From Solirubrobacterales bacterium (GTDB taxonomy: Bacteria; Actinomycetota; Thermoleophilia; Solirubrobacterales; Solirubrobacteraceae): a stretch of 25,536 nt of DNA. Of the stretch, positions 1 through 7,672 are shown piece after piece (position 1 is the first letter of the stretch; every line of letters starts with the position of its first letter). Position numbers and translations under genes: made by a program. The stretch covers positions 1-25,536 of the forward strand of contig JAPLCH010000205.1 of the NCBI GenBank assembly GCA_026392325.1. Direction: 5' to 3'. The notes under the pieces were generated by a model. It saw nothing but the letters and a program-made list of their open reading frames with translations. It did no database searches and was not told the origin of the DNA.

Positions 1-1
1 T

Positions 2-598
2 CCACGGCTGATTGACCTGTCGGAGGATGCGCTCCCGCCGCAGGATGATGGCGACGGGGAAAACGCGTTCTACTTCGACCCGGTCGATCCAGAAGCATGG
101 TTGGTTGCTGAGCGGATCCTCACAACCCTTGGGGCTCCAGCAGCTTGGATCCCAGTTGCCCTCCCCAGCCCGAACCGTTTGGGCGCAGACGAACTGACCG
201 CTATCGCTCAAGAGCGTGGTCTGTTGACGGTCAAGCCTCCGGCAAGCTGGCTTGGCTCAGAGAAGATCAACTCGCATGAGGCCCTTCTTGCCACCACCTT
301 TGCGCGTCAGGCAGGCAAGACCGTGGCTTTCGCGCTGGCCCTGATGCGCCAGTGCTGGTGTGGCGGTCGGGACCTTGCTGACCGGAACACCGTCCTGCTT
401 GCCGGGGCCGCATCTGAGATCCACCCCAACGCCTTGGAGAAGGCATTTGGCCTTAAGTCACTTGCAGCAGAGCTTGATCGGGCAACCGCCTCGGCAGTCG
501 ACTTCGGAGTTATAAGCCTGCCGACCATCCGGATTGGGACGGAGCTGTTCACAGGAGACTCAGGCTTGGATGAAGCCGCGGAGGCCCTCCGCTCATGA
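2..598 (+). CDS. DsbA / 2-hydroxychromene-2-carboxylate isomerase-like thioredoxin-fold protein (5' partial)
   Basis: The frame is open from the first bases of the window, so the true start lies upstream; a TTG at 101 is the first recognised start codon inside but would cut off the first fold elements. Near residues 23-34 of the visible part is FYFDPVDPEAWL, the first beta strand and helix of the DsbA/HCCA-isomerase fold, where redox-active members carry CxxC. Here that site reads DPEAW, so thiol-disulfide chemistry at the classic position is unlikely. The C-terminal part matches the family layout: a helical insert with paired Cys (CWCGG), then a cis-Pro loop (ISLPTIRIG) followed by a strand and FTGDSGLDE, as in FrnE/HCCA-like proteins. 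Substrate and role are unknown. The stop overlaps the next gene by 4 nt (ATGA), implying co-translation. The fold is fairly secure, the function is not. Confidence 0.7.
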   Translation, partial: PRLIDLSEDALPPQDDGDGENAFYFDPVDPEAWLVAERILTTLGAPAAWIPVALPSPNRLGADELTAIAQERGLLTVKPPASWLGSEKINSHEALLATTFARQAGKTVAFALALMRQCWCGGRDLADRNTVLLAGAASEIHPNALEKAFGLKSLAAELDRATASAVDFGVISLPTIRIGTELFTGDSGLDEAAEALRS

Positions 599-858
599 AC
601 TCAGTCAAGGCCCAGTCCGCCTATCGCGTGAATGTGATCCATGGCTCTCCGGGCCCAGCGTTCTTAGCTCTGCCAGGCCGCGTTGACCAGGTCGAAATGG
701 TTGAAGTCGCAACGAACGAAACGGTGCTGTTCTGGGAGGGCAAGCCGATTGAAGCTGCGCGCCTTGCGAAGGCCCTCAAACGTGACCTGCGGAATCTGGC
801 GCCTGACGAGATGCGCCACGCATGGCTGAGCGAAGTTGATCCGCCGAACCCTTCCTAG
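595..858 (+). CDS. Small hypothetical protein coupled to the DsbA-like gene
   Basis: An 87-residue protein starting with an ATG inside an ATGA overlap with the preceding DsbA-like gene, which indicates translational coupling and decides the start. It has no signal peptide or membrane segment. The N-terminal half is predicted strand-rich (residues about 10-50, including VNVIHG and ETVLFWEGKP). The C-terminal half is a charged helix rich in Lys/Arg and Asp/Glu (KALKRDLRNL). I do not recognise the family. The tight coupling suggests that it acts with the thioredoxin-fold protein, but nothing in the sequence names a reaction. It is followed after 39 nt by the convergent end of the next gene. Confidence 0.6.
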   Translation: MNSVKAQSAYRVNVIHGSPGPAFLALPGRVDQVEMVEVATNETVLFWEGKPIEAARLAKALKRDLRNLAPDEMRHAWLSEVDPPNPS

Positions 859-897
859 GGTCCGACGGATCATCACTTCACATCTGCCTGTCTGCGA

Positions 898-1740
898 CTA
901 GCCCCGTGGGAGCCAGCGTGGTGGCCAGTGGTTGTGGCCACTGCCCCAATAGTCATCGTCACCGGACTGATCGGACACGGCAACCGCATCCGCGATCACC
1001 TCGCCGTCAGCATCAGTGTGGACAACTGTTGCTACCTGGTCGCCTTCACTCAAGTCAGCGAGCTGACATGCGCTGGCGTCCACAACTTCGATTGTGCCGT
1101 CTGCCTTTTGGAGACCGAACGCTCCCCAACCAGCGTCAATCCAGGCAACTTCGCCCTCAAGGTGACGGGCTGTTCCTGACAAGGCACTGATCGCCTCTGC
1201 CGTTCCGTCAGCGTCGGCATCGGCGAGGAGAACCTCGTCGCCACGCTTCAGGCTCGTGAGCGAATCCACTGGCGCGATATACGTTCCTCGCGTTCCATCT
1301 GCCTTCTGGATCATCACCTTTGATGCGGTCCGGTTCAGCGCAAGGATCGTTCCGATCACTGGAGCTGGAGCACATGTCGTGGTGACTCCGCCGATGATCA
1401 CTGAGAGTGGCGTTCCATCAGTCGTCAGAGCGGTCTTGTGACCTCGACGATTGACGATCTTCGCCCGGATCCGCGTTGCTTTCGCGCGGCCCTTGGCAGA
1501 GATGACTTTGCCTCCCGAGACAACGATCTTGCTGCCTCCGCGGACGCCGCGTGGCGCCTTGCGTTTCAGCTTGACGCGCTTGACGCGGCCGTGGGCAGCG
1601 ACAACGCTGACTCCCTTACCACCGCGATCAACCTTGATTACAACCCCGCTGGACCGGGTTGCGCGCGCATCTGCGGAAGCGACCGGCAATACCGCCACCG
1701 CGCAGGCCGCACCGGCCATCGCGAGTTTTGTCTTGAACAT
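898..1740 (-). CDS. Secreted basic beta-rich protein of unknown function (DUF5666-like repeats)
   Basis: A 280-residue exported protein. I chose the ATG at 1740 because GGAGGAG lies 6-7 nt before it and because it begins a clean signal peptide (MFKTKLAMAGAACAVAVLPV, cleavage near ASADA-RA); the frame extends further upstream without such support. Residues about 25-95 are very rich in Lys and Arg (KVKLKRKAPRG, KGRAKATRIRAK), so this segment should bind polyanions such as teichoic acids or nucleic acids. The rest consists of two or three small beta modules with recurring patterns (VIGTILALNRTASKVMIQKADGT; LEGEVAWIDAGWGAFGLQKADGT) in which a GDEV/GDQV turn follows, as in DUF5666/OB-like secreted repeats. 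The tail is Asp- and Trp-rich. It is divergent from the pdh operon. Family assignment is tentative. Confidence 0.65.
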   Translation of the reverse strand: MFKTKLAMAGAACAVAVLPVASADARATRSSGVVIKVDRGGKGVSVVAAHGRVKRVKLKRKAPRGVRGGSKIVVSGGKVISAKGRAKATRIRAKIVNRRGHKTALTTDGTPLSVIIGGVTTTCAPAPVIGTILALNRTASKVMIQKADGTRGTYIAPVDSLTSLKRGDEVLLADADADGTAEAISALSGTARHLEGEVAWIDAGWGAFGLQKADGTIEVVDASACQLADLSEGDQVATVVHTDADGEVIADAVAVSDQSGDDDYWGSGHNHWPPRWLPRG

Positions 1741-1895
1741 TGTTGACTCCTCCGACTTGCATGGGAACAGCAGACTTTTTGTCTGCACGAGCCACCCTGT
1801 CGCTGCGCGAGTAAAGACTGAGTCAGTACGGGACAAAACCTAACCTTGGGACTACTTTCACATTCCCCACAGGAACCACCGCTACGCTCATTTCA
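1741..1895. promoter_or_regulatory. Divergent promoter region between the secreted-protein gene and pdhA
   Basis: A 155-bp gap between two divergent genes must hold both promoters. On the minus side the ribosome binding site GGAGGAG is at about 1747-1753. On the plus side there is no purine-rich Shine-Dalgarno sequence ahead of the pdhA ATG at 1896; instead TACGCT, a possible -10 hexamer, lies at 1883-1888, only 7 nt before the ATG. That spacing would give a leaderless pdh transcript starting at or next to the start codon, which is common in actinomycetes. I cannot identify a convincing -35 or operator. The leaderless reading is inference. Confidence 0.35.
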
Positions 1896-2963
1896 ATGAG
1901 TCCTCGAGAACCAGAGAGCGCAGTTCCGGGAAGACCGGCGCTGGGCCCACTCCCGGACGCAGAGGCCGCAGCGGAATGGCTTGCGACGATGATGCTCGTT
2001 CGCCGCTTTGAGGAGCGGGCCGGCGAGTCATACACGCGAGCGAAGGTTGGTGGTTTCCTCCACCTTGCGATTGGAGAGGAGGCCGTGGTTGTTGGTGCAG
2101 CCCGGGCCTTGAAGCCCACCGACTGGCTGATCTCGACATACAGGTCACACGGCCACGCGCTTGCGCGTGGAACCAAGCCCGAGGCCGTGATGGCCGAGCT
2201 TTACGGAAAAGCAACGGGCAGCTCCGGCGGCCGAGGCGGCTCAATGCACATCTTTGACCTTGAAAAGCGGTTCATGGGCGGTTGGGGAATCGTCGGCGGC
2301 AATGTGCCGATCGGGGCTGGATTCGCACTTCAGAGTTCATACCGGGGCAATGATGAGGTCACGCTTTGCGTCCTTGGCGATGGAGCCACAAATCAAGGCA
2401 CCTTCGCTGAGACCCTCAATATTGCGGCACTCTGGGGCCTTCCCATCGTCTTCCTGGTCGTCAACAACAGGTTTGGCATGGGCACCTCAATCGAACGCCA
2501 CTCCGCAGTAACCGACCTGGTCCGCAAGGGAGCAGGCCTTGGGGTTGATGGCCTTAGGTGTGACGGAATGGACATTGCCGCAACTCAGGCCGCTATCTGC
2601 GAGGCAGTCGAGATCGCGAGAAGCGAACAGCGCCCAATGCTGGTGGAGGCAATGACCTACCGGTTCCGTGGCCACTCAATGGCTGACCCAGAGAAGTACC
2701 GCAGCAAGGAACAGGTTGACGAGTGGAAGCTGCGTGATCCGATTCCCGCATTTGGCAAGAGGCTCATCGAGGAAGGCGTTCTCGACACGGCAGCAATAGA
2801 GGCGATGGATACGGCAGCGCTTGCCGCAGTTGACGCAGCTGTGAAGTTCGCCGACGAGTCGCCCGTCCCCGGCCCGGAAACACTCCAGGAGGGCATCTAC
2901 GAACTTGGTGGACAGGTCCATGGCTGGCTCTCGGCCACCCCACCTCCAAAGGACTCACAATGA
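1896..2963 (+). CDS. pdhA: Pyruvate (2-oxoacid) dehydrogenase E1 component, alpha subunit
   Basis: E1 alpha binds thiamine diphosphate and, with E1 beta, decarboxylates pyruvate (or a branched 2-oxoacid) and passes the acyl group to the lipoyl arm of E2. The 355-residue length is typical. Visible motifs: RRFEERAGE (about 36-44), GGFLHLAIGEEAVVVG (52-67), the substrate/TPP pocket YRSHGHALARG (82-92), GGRGGSMHIF (111-120), and the thiamine diphosphate Mg-binding motif beginning GDG at 161-163 and ending NN at 190-191. The phosphorylation-loop region reads TYRFRGHSMADPEKYR. The ATG at 1896 fits the family N-terminus. Its stop overlaps the E1 beta start (ATGA). Co-occurrence with lipB/lipA and a one-lipoyl E2 favours pyruvate, but E1 sequence alone does not exclude branched-chain 2-oxoacids. 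Confidence 0.93.
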   Translation: MSPREPESAVPGRPALGPLPDAEAAAEWLATMMLVRRFEERAGESYTRAKVGGFLHLAIGEEAVVVGAARALKPTDWLISTYRSHGHALARGTKPEAVMAELYGKATGSSGGRGGSMHIFDLEKRFMGGWGIVGGNVPIGAGFALQSSYRGNDEVTLCVLGDGATNQGTFAETLNIAALWGLPIVFLVVNNRFGMGTSIERHSAVTDLVRKGAGLGVDGLRCDGMDIAATQAAICEAVEIARSEQRPMLVEAMTYRFRGHSMADPEKYRSKEQVDEWKLRDPIPAFGKRLIEEGVLDTAAIEAMDTAALAAVDAAVKFADESPVPGPETLQEGIYELGGQVHGWLSATPPPKDSQ

Positions 2964-3952
2964 CCGAGATGCGCTACCGCGAGGCACTCGGCCGCGCTCT
3001 GCGCGAGGAGCTGCTGCGTGACGAAAACGTCTTCCTGATGGGCGAGGACATCGGCGTCTTTGACGGAGCGTTCAAGGTGACGGAAGGACTGCTTGAGGAG
3101 TTCGGTGACAAGCGAGTGAAGGACACGCCGATCTCTGAGAATTCAATTGTTGGCATGGGCGTTGGCTCCGCGATGCTTGGCCTGCGGCCCGTTGTTGAAC
3201 TGATGACCATCAACTTTTCTCTGCTTGCAATGGACCAGATCGTCAACCATGCCGCGCACATTCGGTACATGTTCGGCGGGCAGATAAGCGTGCCACTTGT
3301 AATCCGCATGCCTCAAGGCGCAGGCAACCAGCTTGGGCCCACTCACTCGCACTGCTTTGAAGCTCTGTACATGCATGTGCCCGGGCTGCTCGTCGCCGTT
3401 CCGTCAACTCCCGCTGACGCGATGGGCCTGCTCAAGTCTGCGATCCGTGATGACAACCCTGTGATCTTTATTGAGCACGAAACGCTCTATGCCGAGAAGG
3501 GCGAGGTTCCAGATGAGGAGCACTTGGTTCCGTTTGGCAAGGCTGCGATCCGGCGCGAGGGCACTGACTTGACGATCGTCGGAATCTCACGCATGGCACG
3601 CACGGCGGAGAAGGCTGCGGTGGTGTTGGAGGAGGAGCACGGCGTTTCCGCGGAGGTGATTGACCCGCGCACTCTTCGACCACTTGACCTCGACACCATC
3701 CTTGAGTCGGTCAAGAAAACAAACCGCTTGGTTGTGGTTGAGGAAGGCTGGCCTCATGGCGGAGTTGGCGCAAACATCGCGGCACTCGTTCAAGAGCACG
3801 GGTTTGACGACCTGGACGGCCCCGTTCTTCGAGTTACGGGCGTTGATGTCCCAATGCCGTATTCCAAATCGCTGGAGCAAATCGCGTTCCCTCATGTTGA
3901 GCAGGTTGTGGATGGCGCGCTCAGGGCGCTGGGAAGGACCGTGAGCCAATGA
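2960..3952 (+). CDS. pdhB: Pyruvate (2-oxoacid) dehydrogenase E1 component, beta subunit
   Basis: This 330-residue protein completes the alpha2beta2 E1 heterotetramer. Motifs seen: YREALGRALREELLRDENVF at the N-terminus, MGEDIG (about 27-32) containing the conserved Glu that activates thiamine diphosphate, FKVTEGL followed by FGDKRVKDTPISE (about 50-61), and the alpha/beta interface segments VVELMTINF and HAAHIRYMFGGQ. QGAGNQLGPTHSH and the C-terminal transketolase domain IDPRTLRPLD...VEEGWPHGG follow. The start overlaps pdhA and the stop overlaps pdhC, both as ATGA, so the three genes are translated as a coupled unit in equal order E1 alpha, E1 beta, E2. There is nothing odd in the sequence. 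Substrate specificity (pyruvate versus branched chain) remains inferred from context. Confidence 0.93.
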   Translation: MTEMRYREALGRALREELLRDENVFLMGEDIGVFDGAFKVTEGLLEEFGDKRVKDTPISENSIVGMGVGSAMLGLRPVVELMTINFSLLAMDQIVNHAAHIRYMFGGQISVPLVIRMPQGAGNQLGPTHSHCFEALYMHVPGLLVAVPSTPADAMGLLKSAIRDDNPVIFIEHETLYAEKGEVPDEEHLVPFGKAAIRREGTDLTIVGISRMARTAEKAAVVLEEEHGVSAEVIDPRTLRPLDLDTILESVKKTNRLVVVEEGWPHGGVGANIAALVQEHGFDDLDGPVLRVTGVDVPMPYSKSLEQIAFPHVEQVVDGALRALGRTVSQ

Positions 3953-5253
3953 TTGACTTGGTAATGCCCCGGCTTTCCGATTCCATGGAGGAAGGGACCG
4001 TTCTCGCCTGGTTGGTTGAGGAAGGGGACTTTGTCAAGCGCGGTGATGAGCTTGTGGAGATCGAGACCGACAAAGCCGCAATGGTCCACAACTCCGACGC
4101 TGCCGGGGTACTTCACATTGTTGCTCCGGTTGGCACGACACTTCCTGTCGGAGCTGAGATCGGACAGCTCCTGCAGGAAGGCGAAACGCTTGCCGACCAC
4201 GGCGCGGCTGAAGTGCTCAAGACACCGACTGAAGCTCCTCCACTTGTGGAAACACTCGGGGAGGCGATCGAGTCCGTCTCAGCGGCAAAACAGGCTCCAA
4301 CAGCCGAGCCGGCCGGTCCCACCTCAAATGATCGAATCCATGTCTCGCCCGTCGCCCGCCGGATAGCCAAGGCACTCGGCGTTGACCTTGCGGGGATAAG
4401 AGGCACAGGCCCAAACGGAAGGATCGTCCGGGAAGACATCGAAAACGCTGCCCCTTCCAACGGCGAGACTGCAAAAAGCGCGCCAGCAACGGATACTCCC
4501 ACCATGAGCACCTCCGAGACTCCAGAGGCAACACCAGCCGCCGCCGCACCAACGCAGACTGCCAAGGGTGAGGTCACGCGACGTGAACCATCCCGGGCGC
4601 AGGCGCTGATCGCCCGCAGGATGGCTGAATCACGCGCCACAGTCCCAGACTTCACGCTCGAAACCGATGTGGACGCAAGCCGCCTTGTAGACATGCGCCG
4701 ACAGCTCAAGGAACTTGATGACGGGCACGGTGCGCCAACCGTCAATGACCTCGTAGTCCGCGCTTGTGCGCTCGCGTTGCGCGACCACCCGGCGGTCAAC
4801 GGATCCTGGCGCGATGGTGCCTTTGAGGAGTACGCACGGGTCAACATCGGCATTGCCGTGGCAACTGACGCCGGCCTCGTCGTACCCGTGATCTTCGACG
4901 CTGACTACAAGGACATTCATCAGATCGCACAGGAGACCCGAGAGTTGGCTGTCAAGGCTCGTGAAGGAACGATCACGCCTCCAGACCTTTCAGGGGGAAC
5001 ATTCTCCATCTCCAACCTTGGAATGTTCGGCATTGACCGCTTCACAGCGGTCATCAACCCACCACAGGCGGCAATGCTCGCTGTCGGTTCACTTCGTGAA
5101 GTTCCTGTCGTCCACGATGGGGAAGTTGTTCCCGGAAGCCTGCTGAGCCTGACGCTCGCCGTTGATCACAGGGCCGTCTACGGCGCCCCGGCGGCTGCGT
5201 TCCTGGATGCGGTGCGTGACCGCCTTGCCGCGCCCGCAGCCTTGCTTGGGTGA
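3949..5253 (+). CDS. pdhC: Dihydrolipoamide acyltransferase, E2 component of pyruvate (2-oxoacid) dehydrogenase
   Basis: E2 forms the core of the complex and transfers the acyl group from lipoyl-lysine to CoA. Domain order in 434 residues: one lipoyl domain (about 1-78) with the lipoylation site ETDKAAM, Lys42; an Ala/Pro/Thr-rich linker; a peripheral subunit-binding domain (about 131-166, VSPVARRIAKALGVDL...GPNGRIVREDI); a second flexible linker rich in Ala, Thr, Pro and Ser; then the catalytic domain (about 205-434) with the active-site motif DHRAVYG (His407). The sixth motif residue is Tyr where E. coli-type enzymes have Asp (DHRxxDG); the catalytic His and the Gly are kept. Start overlaps pdhB. 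lipB and lipA downstream supply the cofactor for Lys42. No E3 follows, so dihydrolipoyl dehydrogenase must be encoded elsewhere. Confidence 0.93.
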   Translation: MIDLVMPRLSDSMEEGTVLAWLVEEGDFVKRGDELVEIETDKAAMVHNSDAAGVLHIVAPVGTTLPVGAEIGQLLQEGETLADHGAAEVLKTPTEAPPLVETLGEAIESVSAAKQAPTAEPAGPTSNDRIHVSPVARRIAKALGVDLAGIRGTGPNGRIVREDIENAAPSNGETAKSAPATDTPTMSTSETPEATPAAAAPTQTAKGEVTRREPSRAQALIARRMAESRATVPDFTLETDVDASRLVDMRRQLKELDDGHGAPTVNDLVVRACALALRDHPAVNGSWRDGAFEEYARVNIGIAVATDAGLVVPVIFDADYKDIHQIAQETRELAVKAREGTITPPDLSGGTFSISNLGMFGIDRFTAVINPPQAAMLAVGSLREVPVVHDGEVVPGSLLSLTLAVDHRAVYGAPAAAFLDAVRDRLAAPAALLG

Positions 5254-5260
5254 GCTGAAA

Positions 5261-5307
5261 TGGCAATCCGCGAGTCGCGCGGCGGGAACTCGCACCGCCG
5301 TCTGCCA
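5261..5307 (+). other. Stem-loop between pdhC and lipB
   Basis: In the 60-nt gap CGGCGG (5280-5285) pairs with CCGCCG (5295-5300), and the flanking TGGCA (5261-5265) can pair with TGCCA (5303-5307). There is no U-run, so it is not a classical intrinsic terminator. It may be an mRNA processing or stability element that sets the ratio of pdh to lip transcripts, or chance in GC-rich DNA. Confidence 0.25.
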
Positions 5308-5313
5308 TCCTGA

Positions 5314-6039
5314 ATGTCAATGGATAGTGCGACCGCTGAACTGTGGACGTGCCGCCTCGGAGAGGTCCCGTGGACGGAAGCCCTTGCGTTGCAGGAAACG
5401 CTGCGCGACAAGCGGCAGCAGGATCTGATCCCGGACACCCTTCTCCTGCTCGAGCACCCGCCCACTGTCACGCTTGGCCGTCGCGCAGATGAGTCGGAGA
5501 TCCCCGCAGGACGAGAAAGCCTTATCGCCAGTGGAATCTCAGTCCATGACGCAGACCGAGGGGGTCGGGTGACCTGTCACGAGAAGGGTCAACTGGTCGG
5601 GTATCCGATCATGCGAACTGACGATGTGACCGCCTTCGTTCGAAGCATGGAGAACGCTGTGATCGCCTCGCTTGCCGCCAGTGGCGTCAGTGCTGGCACC
5701 CGTGAGGGTCTGACCGGAGTCTGGTGCGAGGACCGGAAGATCGCCTCAATCGGAATTCATGTCCAGAAGGGTGTTACAACGCACGGCTTTGCAATCAACT
5801 GCGACAACGACCTGTCCACCTTCCAGTCCGTAATTCCCTGTGGCCTTCCAGGCGTGCAGATGACCTCAATTGAGCTTGAAGGCGGCCAGTCCGGCATCGC
5901 CTGCCTGCGCCAGCGGGTCGGTCACGAGTTCGCTCAGGAGCACGGTTTAAGACAGCGTCTTGTCAGCCCAGGCCGACTTGGACTCGGGGACACACCGATT
6001 GCGGCGTATTCTCCTTGCACGGAGCCAGTGACCGCATGA
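5314..6039 (+). CDS. lipB: Lipoyl(octanoyl) transferase LipB
   Basis: LipB moves octanoate from acyl carrier protein to the lipoyl-domain lysine of E2, here very likely the adjacent PdhC. In 241 residues the family signatures are clear: LLLLEHPPTVTLGRR (43-57), RGGRVTCHEKGQLVGYP (82-98), the catalytic Lys in DRKIASIGIHV (Lys142) and the acyl-thioester Cys in SVIPCGL (Cys176). The ligand-loop motif normally read as TYHGPGQ appears as TCHEKGQ; the His is kept but three neighbours differ. The start at 5314 is chosen from ORF fit; a second ATG at 5320 is possible. The C-terminus extends about 30 residues past the usual domain. The stop overlaps lipA (ATGA). Function is secure apart from the effect of the loop change. 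Confidence 0.92.
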   Translation: MSMDSATAELWTCRLGEVPWTEALALQETLRDKRQQDLIPDTLLLLEHPPTVTLGRRADESEIPAGRESLIASGISVHDADRGGRVTCHEKGQLVGYPIMRTDDVTAFVRSMENAVIASLAASGVSAGTREGLTGVWCEDRKIASIGIHVQKGVTTHGFAINCDNDLSTFQSVIPCGLPGVQMTSIELEGGQSGIACLRQRVGHEFAQEHGLRQRLVSPGRLGLGDTPIAAYSPCTEPVTA

Positions 6040-7046
6040 GCACTACAGACAACTCACCCGCAGATCGCGAAACGCCAGAGCACAAGACCCGCAGGCGGTC
6101 AAACCCGGGCGGGATGGATGTTCTTGAGGTACTCGGCACAGAGGTGAAGACTTTCAGGGGCCGCAAGCCCCCTTGGTTCAAGGTTCCGCCCCCTGGCGGT
6201 CCGCGTTACCGCGAGCTGACGAAGTTGATTCGTGATGAGAACCTGAACACCGTCTGTCAGGAAGCAGCCTGCCCAAATGTTGGTGAGTGCTGGGAGCGCG
6301 GTACTGCGACCTTCATGATCCTTGGTGACACGTGCACGCGCCGCTGTGGCTTTTGCCATGTGACAACGGGCAAGCCAACTTGGAACGACCCACTTGAGCC
6401 AGCCCGCGTTGCTCGCGCGATTGCGCAGATGGGATTGCGGCATGCGGTTGTGACGAGCGTTGACCGCGACGACCTGCCCGACTACGGAGCTGGCATTTGG
6501 GCGGCCACAATTCGTCAGATCCGCGCACAGTCACCGACCACGAAGATCGAAGTTCTGACCCCCGACTTCCGCGGCTCGGAAATGCCACTCGCCCGGGTGC
6601 TTGACGCCGAGCCGGATGTGTTCAACCACAATGTCGAGGTTGTCCCACGCCTTTACTCAGTAGCTCGCCGCGGGTCAACATGGCAGCGCTCACTTCGCGT
6701 CCTGCAGAACGCAAAGCTGATCTCCGGAGACAAGGTCACGACGAAGTCCGGGCTGATGGTTGGCCTTGGCGAGACCTTTGACGAAATGGTTGACGCGCTT
6801 GGTCAGCTGCGTGAAAAGGGTGTGCAGGTGATCACGATCGGCCAGTACCTTCGCCCGACTGAGAACCACCTGCCCGTTGTCCGCTGGTGGGACCCATCTG
6901 AGTTTGATGAGCTCGCCCGGATCGGCATGGAGGAGATGGGCTTTGACCATGTCGCCGCCGGCCCACTCGTGCGCTCCTCCTACCACGCTGATGAACACGT
7001 GGCACAGGATCTTCCTGGCAGCGGTCCGCTCGCAGCGACTGCCTGA
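6036..7046 (+). CDS. lipA: Lipoyl synthase (radical SAM)
   Basis: LipA inserts two sulfurs into protein-bound octanoyl groups, completing the lipoyl cofactor. The ATG at 6036 overlaps the lipB stop and gives 336 residues; an upstream in-frame TTG at 6015 would sit inside lipB and is less likely. The auxiliary [4Fe-4S] cluster motif Cx4Cx5C is at Cys74, Cys79 and Cys85 (CQEAACPNVGEC), and the radical-SAM CxxxCxxC at Cys100, Cys104 and Cys107 (CTRRCGFC). Further family signatures are VTSVDRDDLPDYGA, FNHNVEVVPRLY, KSGLMVGLGE, TIGQYLRPT and the C-terminal RSSYHADE with the conserved Ser that ligates the auxiliary cluster. An N-terminal extension of about 40 polar residues precedes the usual KPPWF start. 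It sits directly behind its partner lipB and its substrate gene pdhC. Confidence 0.95.
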   Translation: MSTTDNSPADRETPEHKTRRRSNPGGMDVLEVLGTEVKTFRGRKPPWFKVPPPGGPRYRELTKLIRDENLNTVCQEAACPNVGECWERGTATFMILGDTCTRRCGFCHVTTGKPTWNDPLEPARVARAIAQMGLRHAVVTSVDRDDLPDYGAGIWAATIRQIRAQSPTTKIEVLTPDFRGSEMPLARVLDAEPDVFNHNVEVVPRLYSVARRGSTWQRSLRVLQNAKLISGDKVTTKSGLMVGLGETFDEMVDALGQLREKGVQVITIGQYLRPTENHLPVVRWWDPSEFDELARIGMEEMGFDHVAAGPLVRSSYHADEHVAQDLPGSGPLAATA

Positions 7047-7056
7047 CAGCCAGAGC

Positions 7057-7491
7057 GTGCTTCCCCTCCGCGACGACATTGGCGATACGGGCGCATCACC
7101 GACTGCGCTGCTGATCATCGCGACAATTCTTCTCCTCGGGCTGATCCTGCCAGGGGGAGATGTGGCCGTCGCACTGATCTGCGGATGGGCCGCCTGGGTC
7201 TTTGTTCCCACTCCAGTCCGGGAGCTTGGGTTCATCCCGGTTGTCGCAGCTGCATTTGCCGGTGGTGGCATCGCTTGGGCCTTGGCATCAAACGCCAATG
7301 GGGCAACGGGAGCTTGGGCAACCATCGGTGCGACCGCGAGCATCATCCTTTTGCACCTGATTAAGCATCCGCGGGCGCTTATTTACGGCCTAGTCCCTCT
7401 TCCCTACCGCGCAGGGCTGGCGGACCTTCCGTCGAAGATAATTGCAGCCGGATGGGTGGCAGTCGCCAGCCTCTTGGCCATACTCGCTTAG
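7057..7491 (+). CDS. Multi-pass membrane protein of unknown function
   Basis: A hydrophobic protein of about 144 residues from the GTG at 7057, 10 nt after the lipA stop; an ATG at 6991 inside lipA is the alternative. There is no strong ribosome binding site, so translation may depend on re-initiation after lipA. Four membrane segments are visible: TALLIIATILLLGLILP, VAVALICGWAAWVFV, GFIPVVAAAFAGGGIAWAL and, after the basic loop HLIKHPRALIYG, a final SKIIAAGWVAVASLLAILA. The loop has a superficial resemblance to membrane acyltransferases of the PlsY type, but the catalytic motifs are not present and I do not assign it there. It is followed 10 nt later by another small membrane protein gene and then a wall-modifying carboxypeptidase. 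Confidence 0.55.
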   Translation: MLPLRDDIGDTGASPTALLIIATILLLGLILPGGDVAVALICGWAAWVFVPTPVRELGFIPVVAAAFAGGGIAWALASNANGATGAWATIGATASIILLHLIKHPRALIYGLVPLPYRAGLADLPSKIIAAGWVAVASLLAILA

Positions 7492-7501
7492 AGGAGCACC
7501 C

Positions 7502-7672
7502 ATGAAACTTCTGATTGGACTTACAGCCTTGCTGGCCGCTTTCGTCATCGCGACGCTGACCGCCCTTGCCATCAAGTCGGCTGGCGGAATTGACATCCTG
7601 ACTTTCGTATCGGTCTTCGTGGTCCTGCTGTTCGGAGTAGCGGGCATCGGAGCGTTGAGGGACGGCAAGTGA
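7502..7672 (+). CDS. Small two-helix membrane protein
   Basis: A 56-residue protein. The ATG at 7502 is preceded by GAGGAG 6 nt upstream, which fixes the start over longer upstream readings of the frame. It is nearly all membrane: residues about 2-26 (MKLLIGLTALLAAFVIATLT...) and 31-50 (ILTFVSVFVVLLFGVAGIGA), ending in the charged tail LRDGK. The family is not recognised. Its stop overlaps the GTG start of the D-Ala-D-Ala carboxypeptidase gene (GTGA), so the two are translationally coupled and the protein may assist that envelope enzyme; this is inference from position. Confidence 0.6.
   Translation: MKLLIGLTALLAAFVIATLTALAIKSAGGIDILTFVSVFVVLLFGVAGIGALRDGK

Noticed and set aside
4113..4853. 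A 246-codon minus-strand open frame
   Set aside because: It mirrors the Ala/Thr/Pro-rich linkers and catalytic start of pdhC; its Ser/Arg-rich translation is the usual shadow of such DNA.
7057..7491. PlsY-type glycerol-3-phosphate acyltransferase
   Set aside because: The overall helix pattern is similar but the conserved catalytic loops of PlsY are missing, so no name was given.
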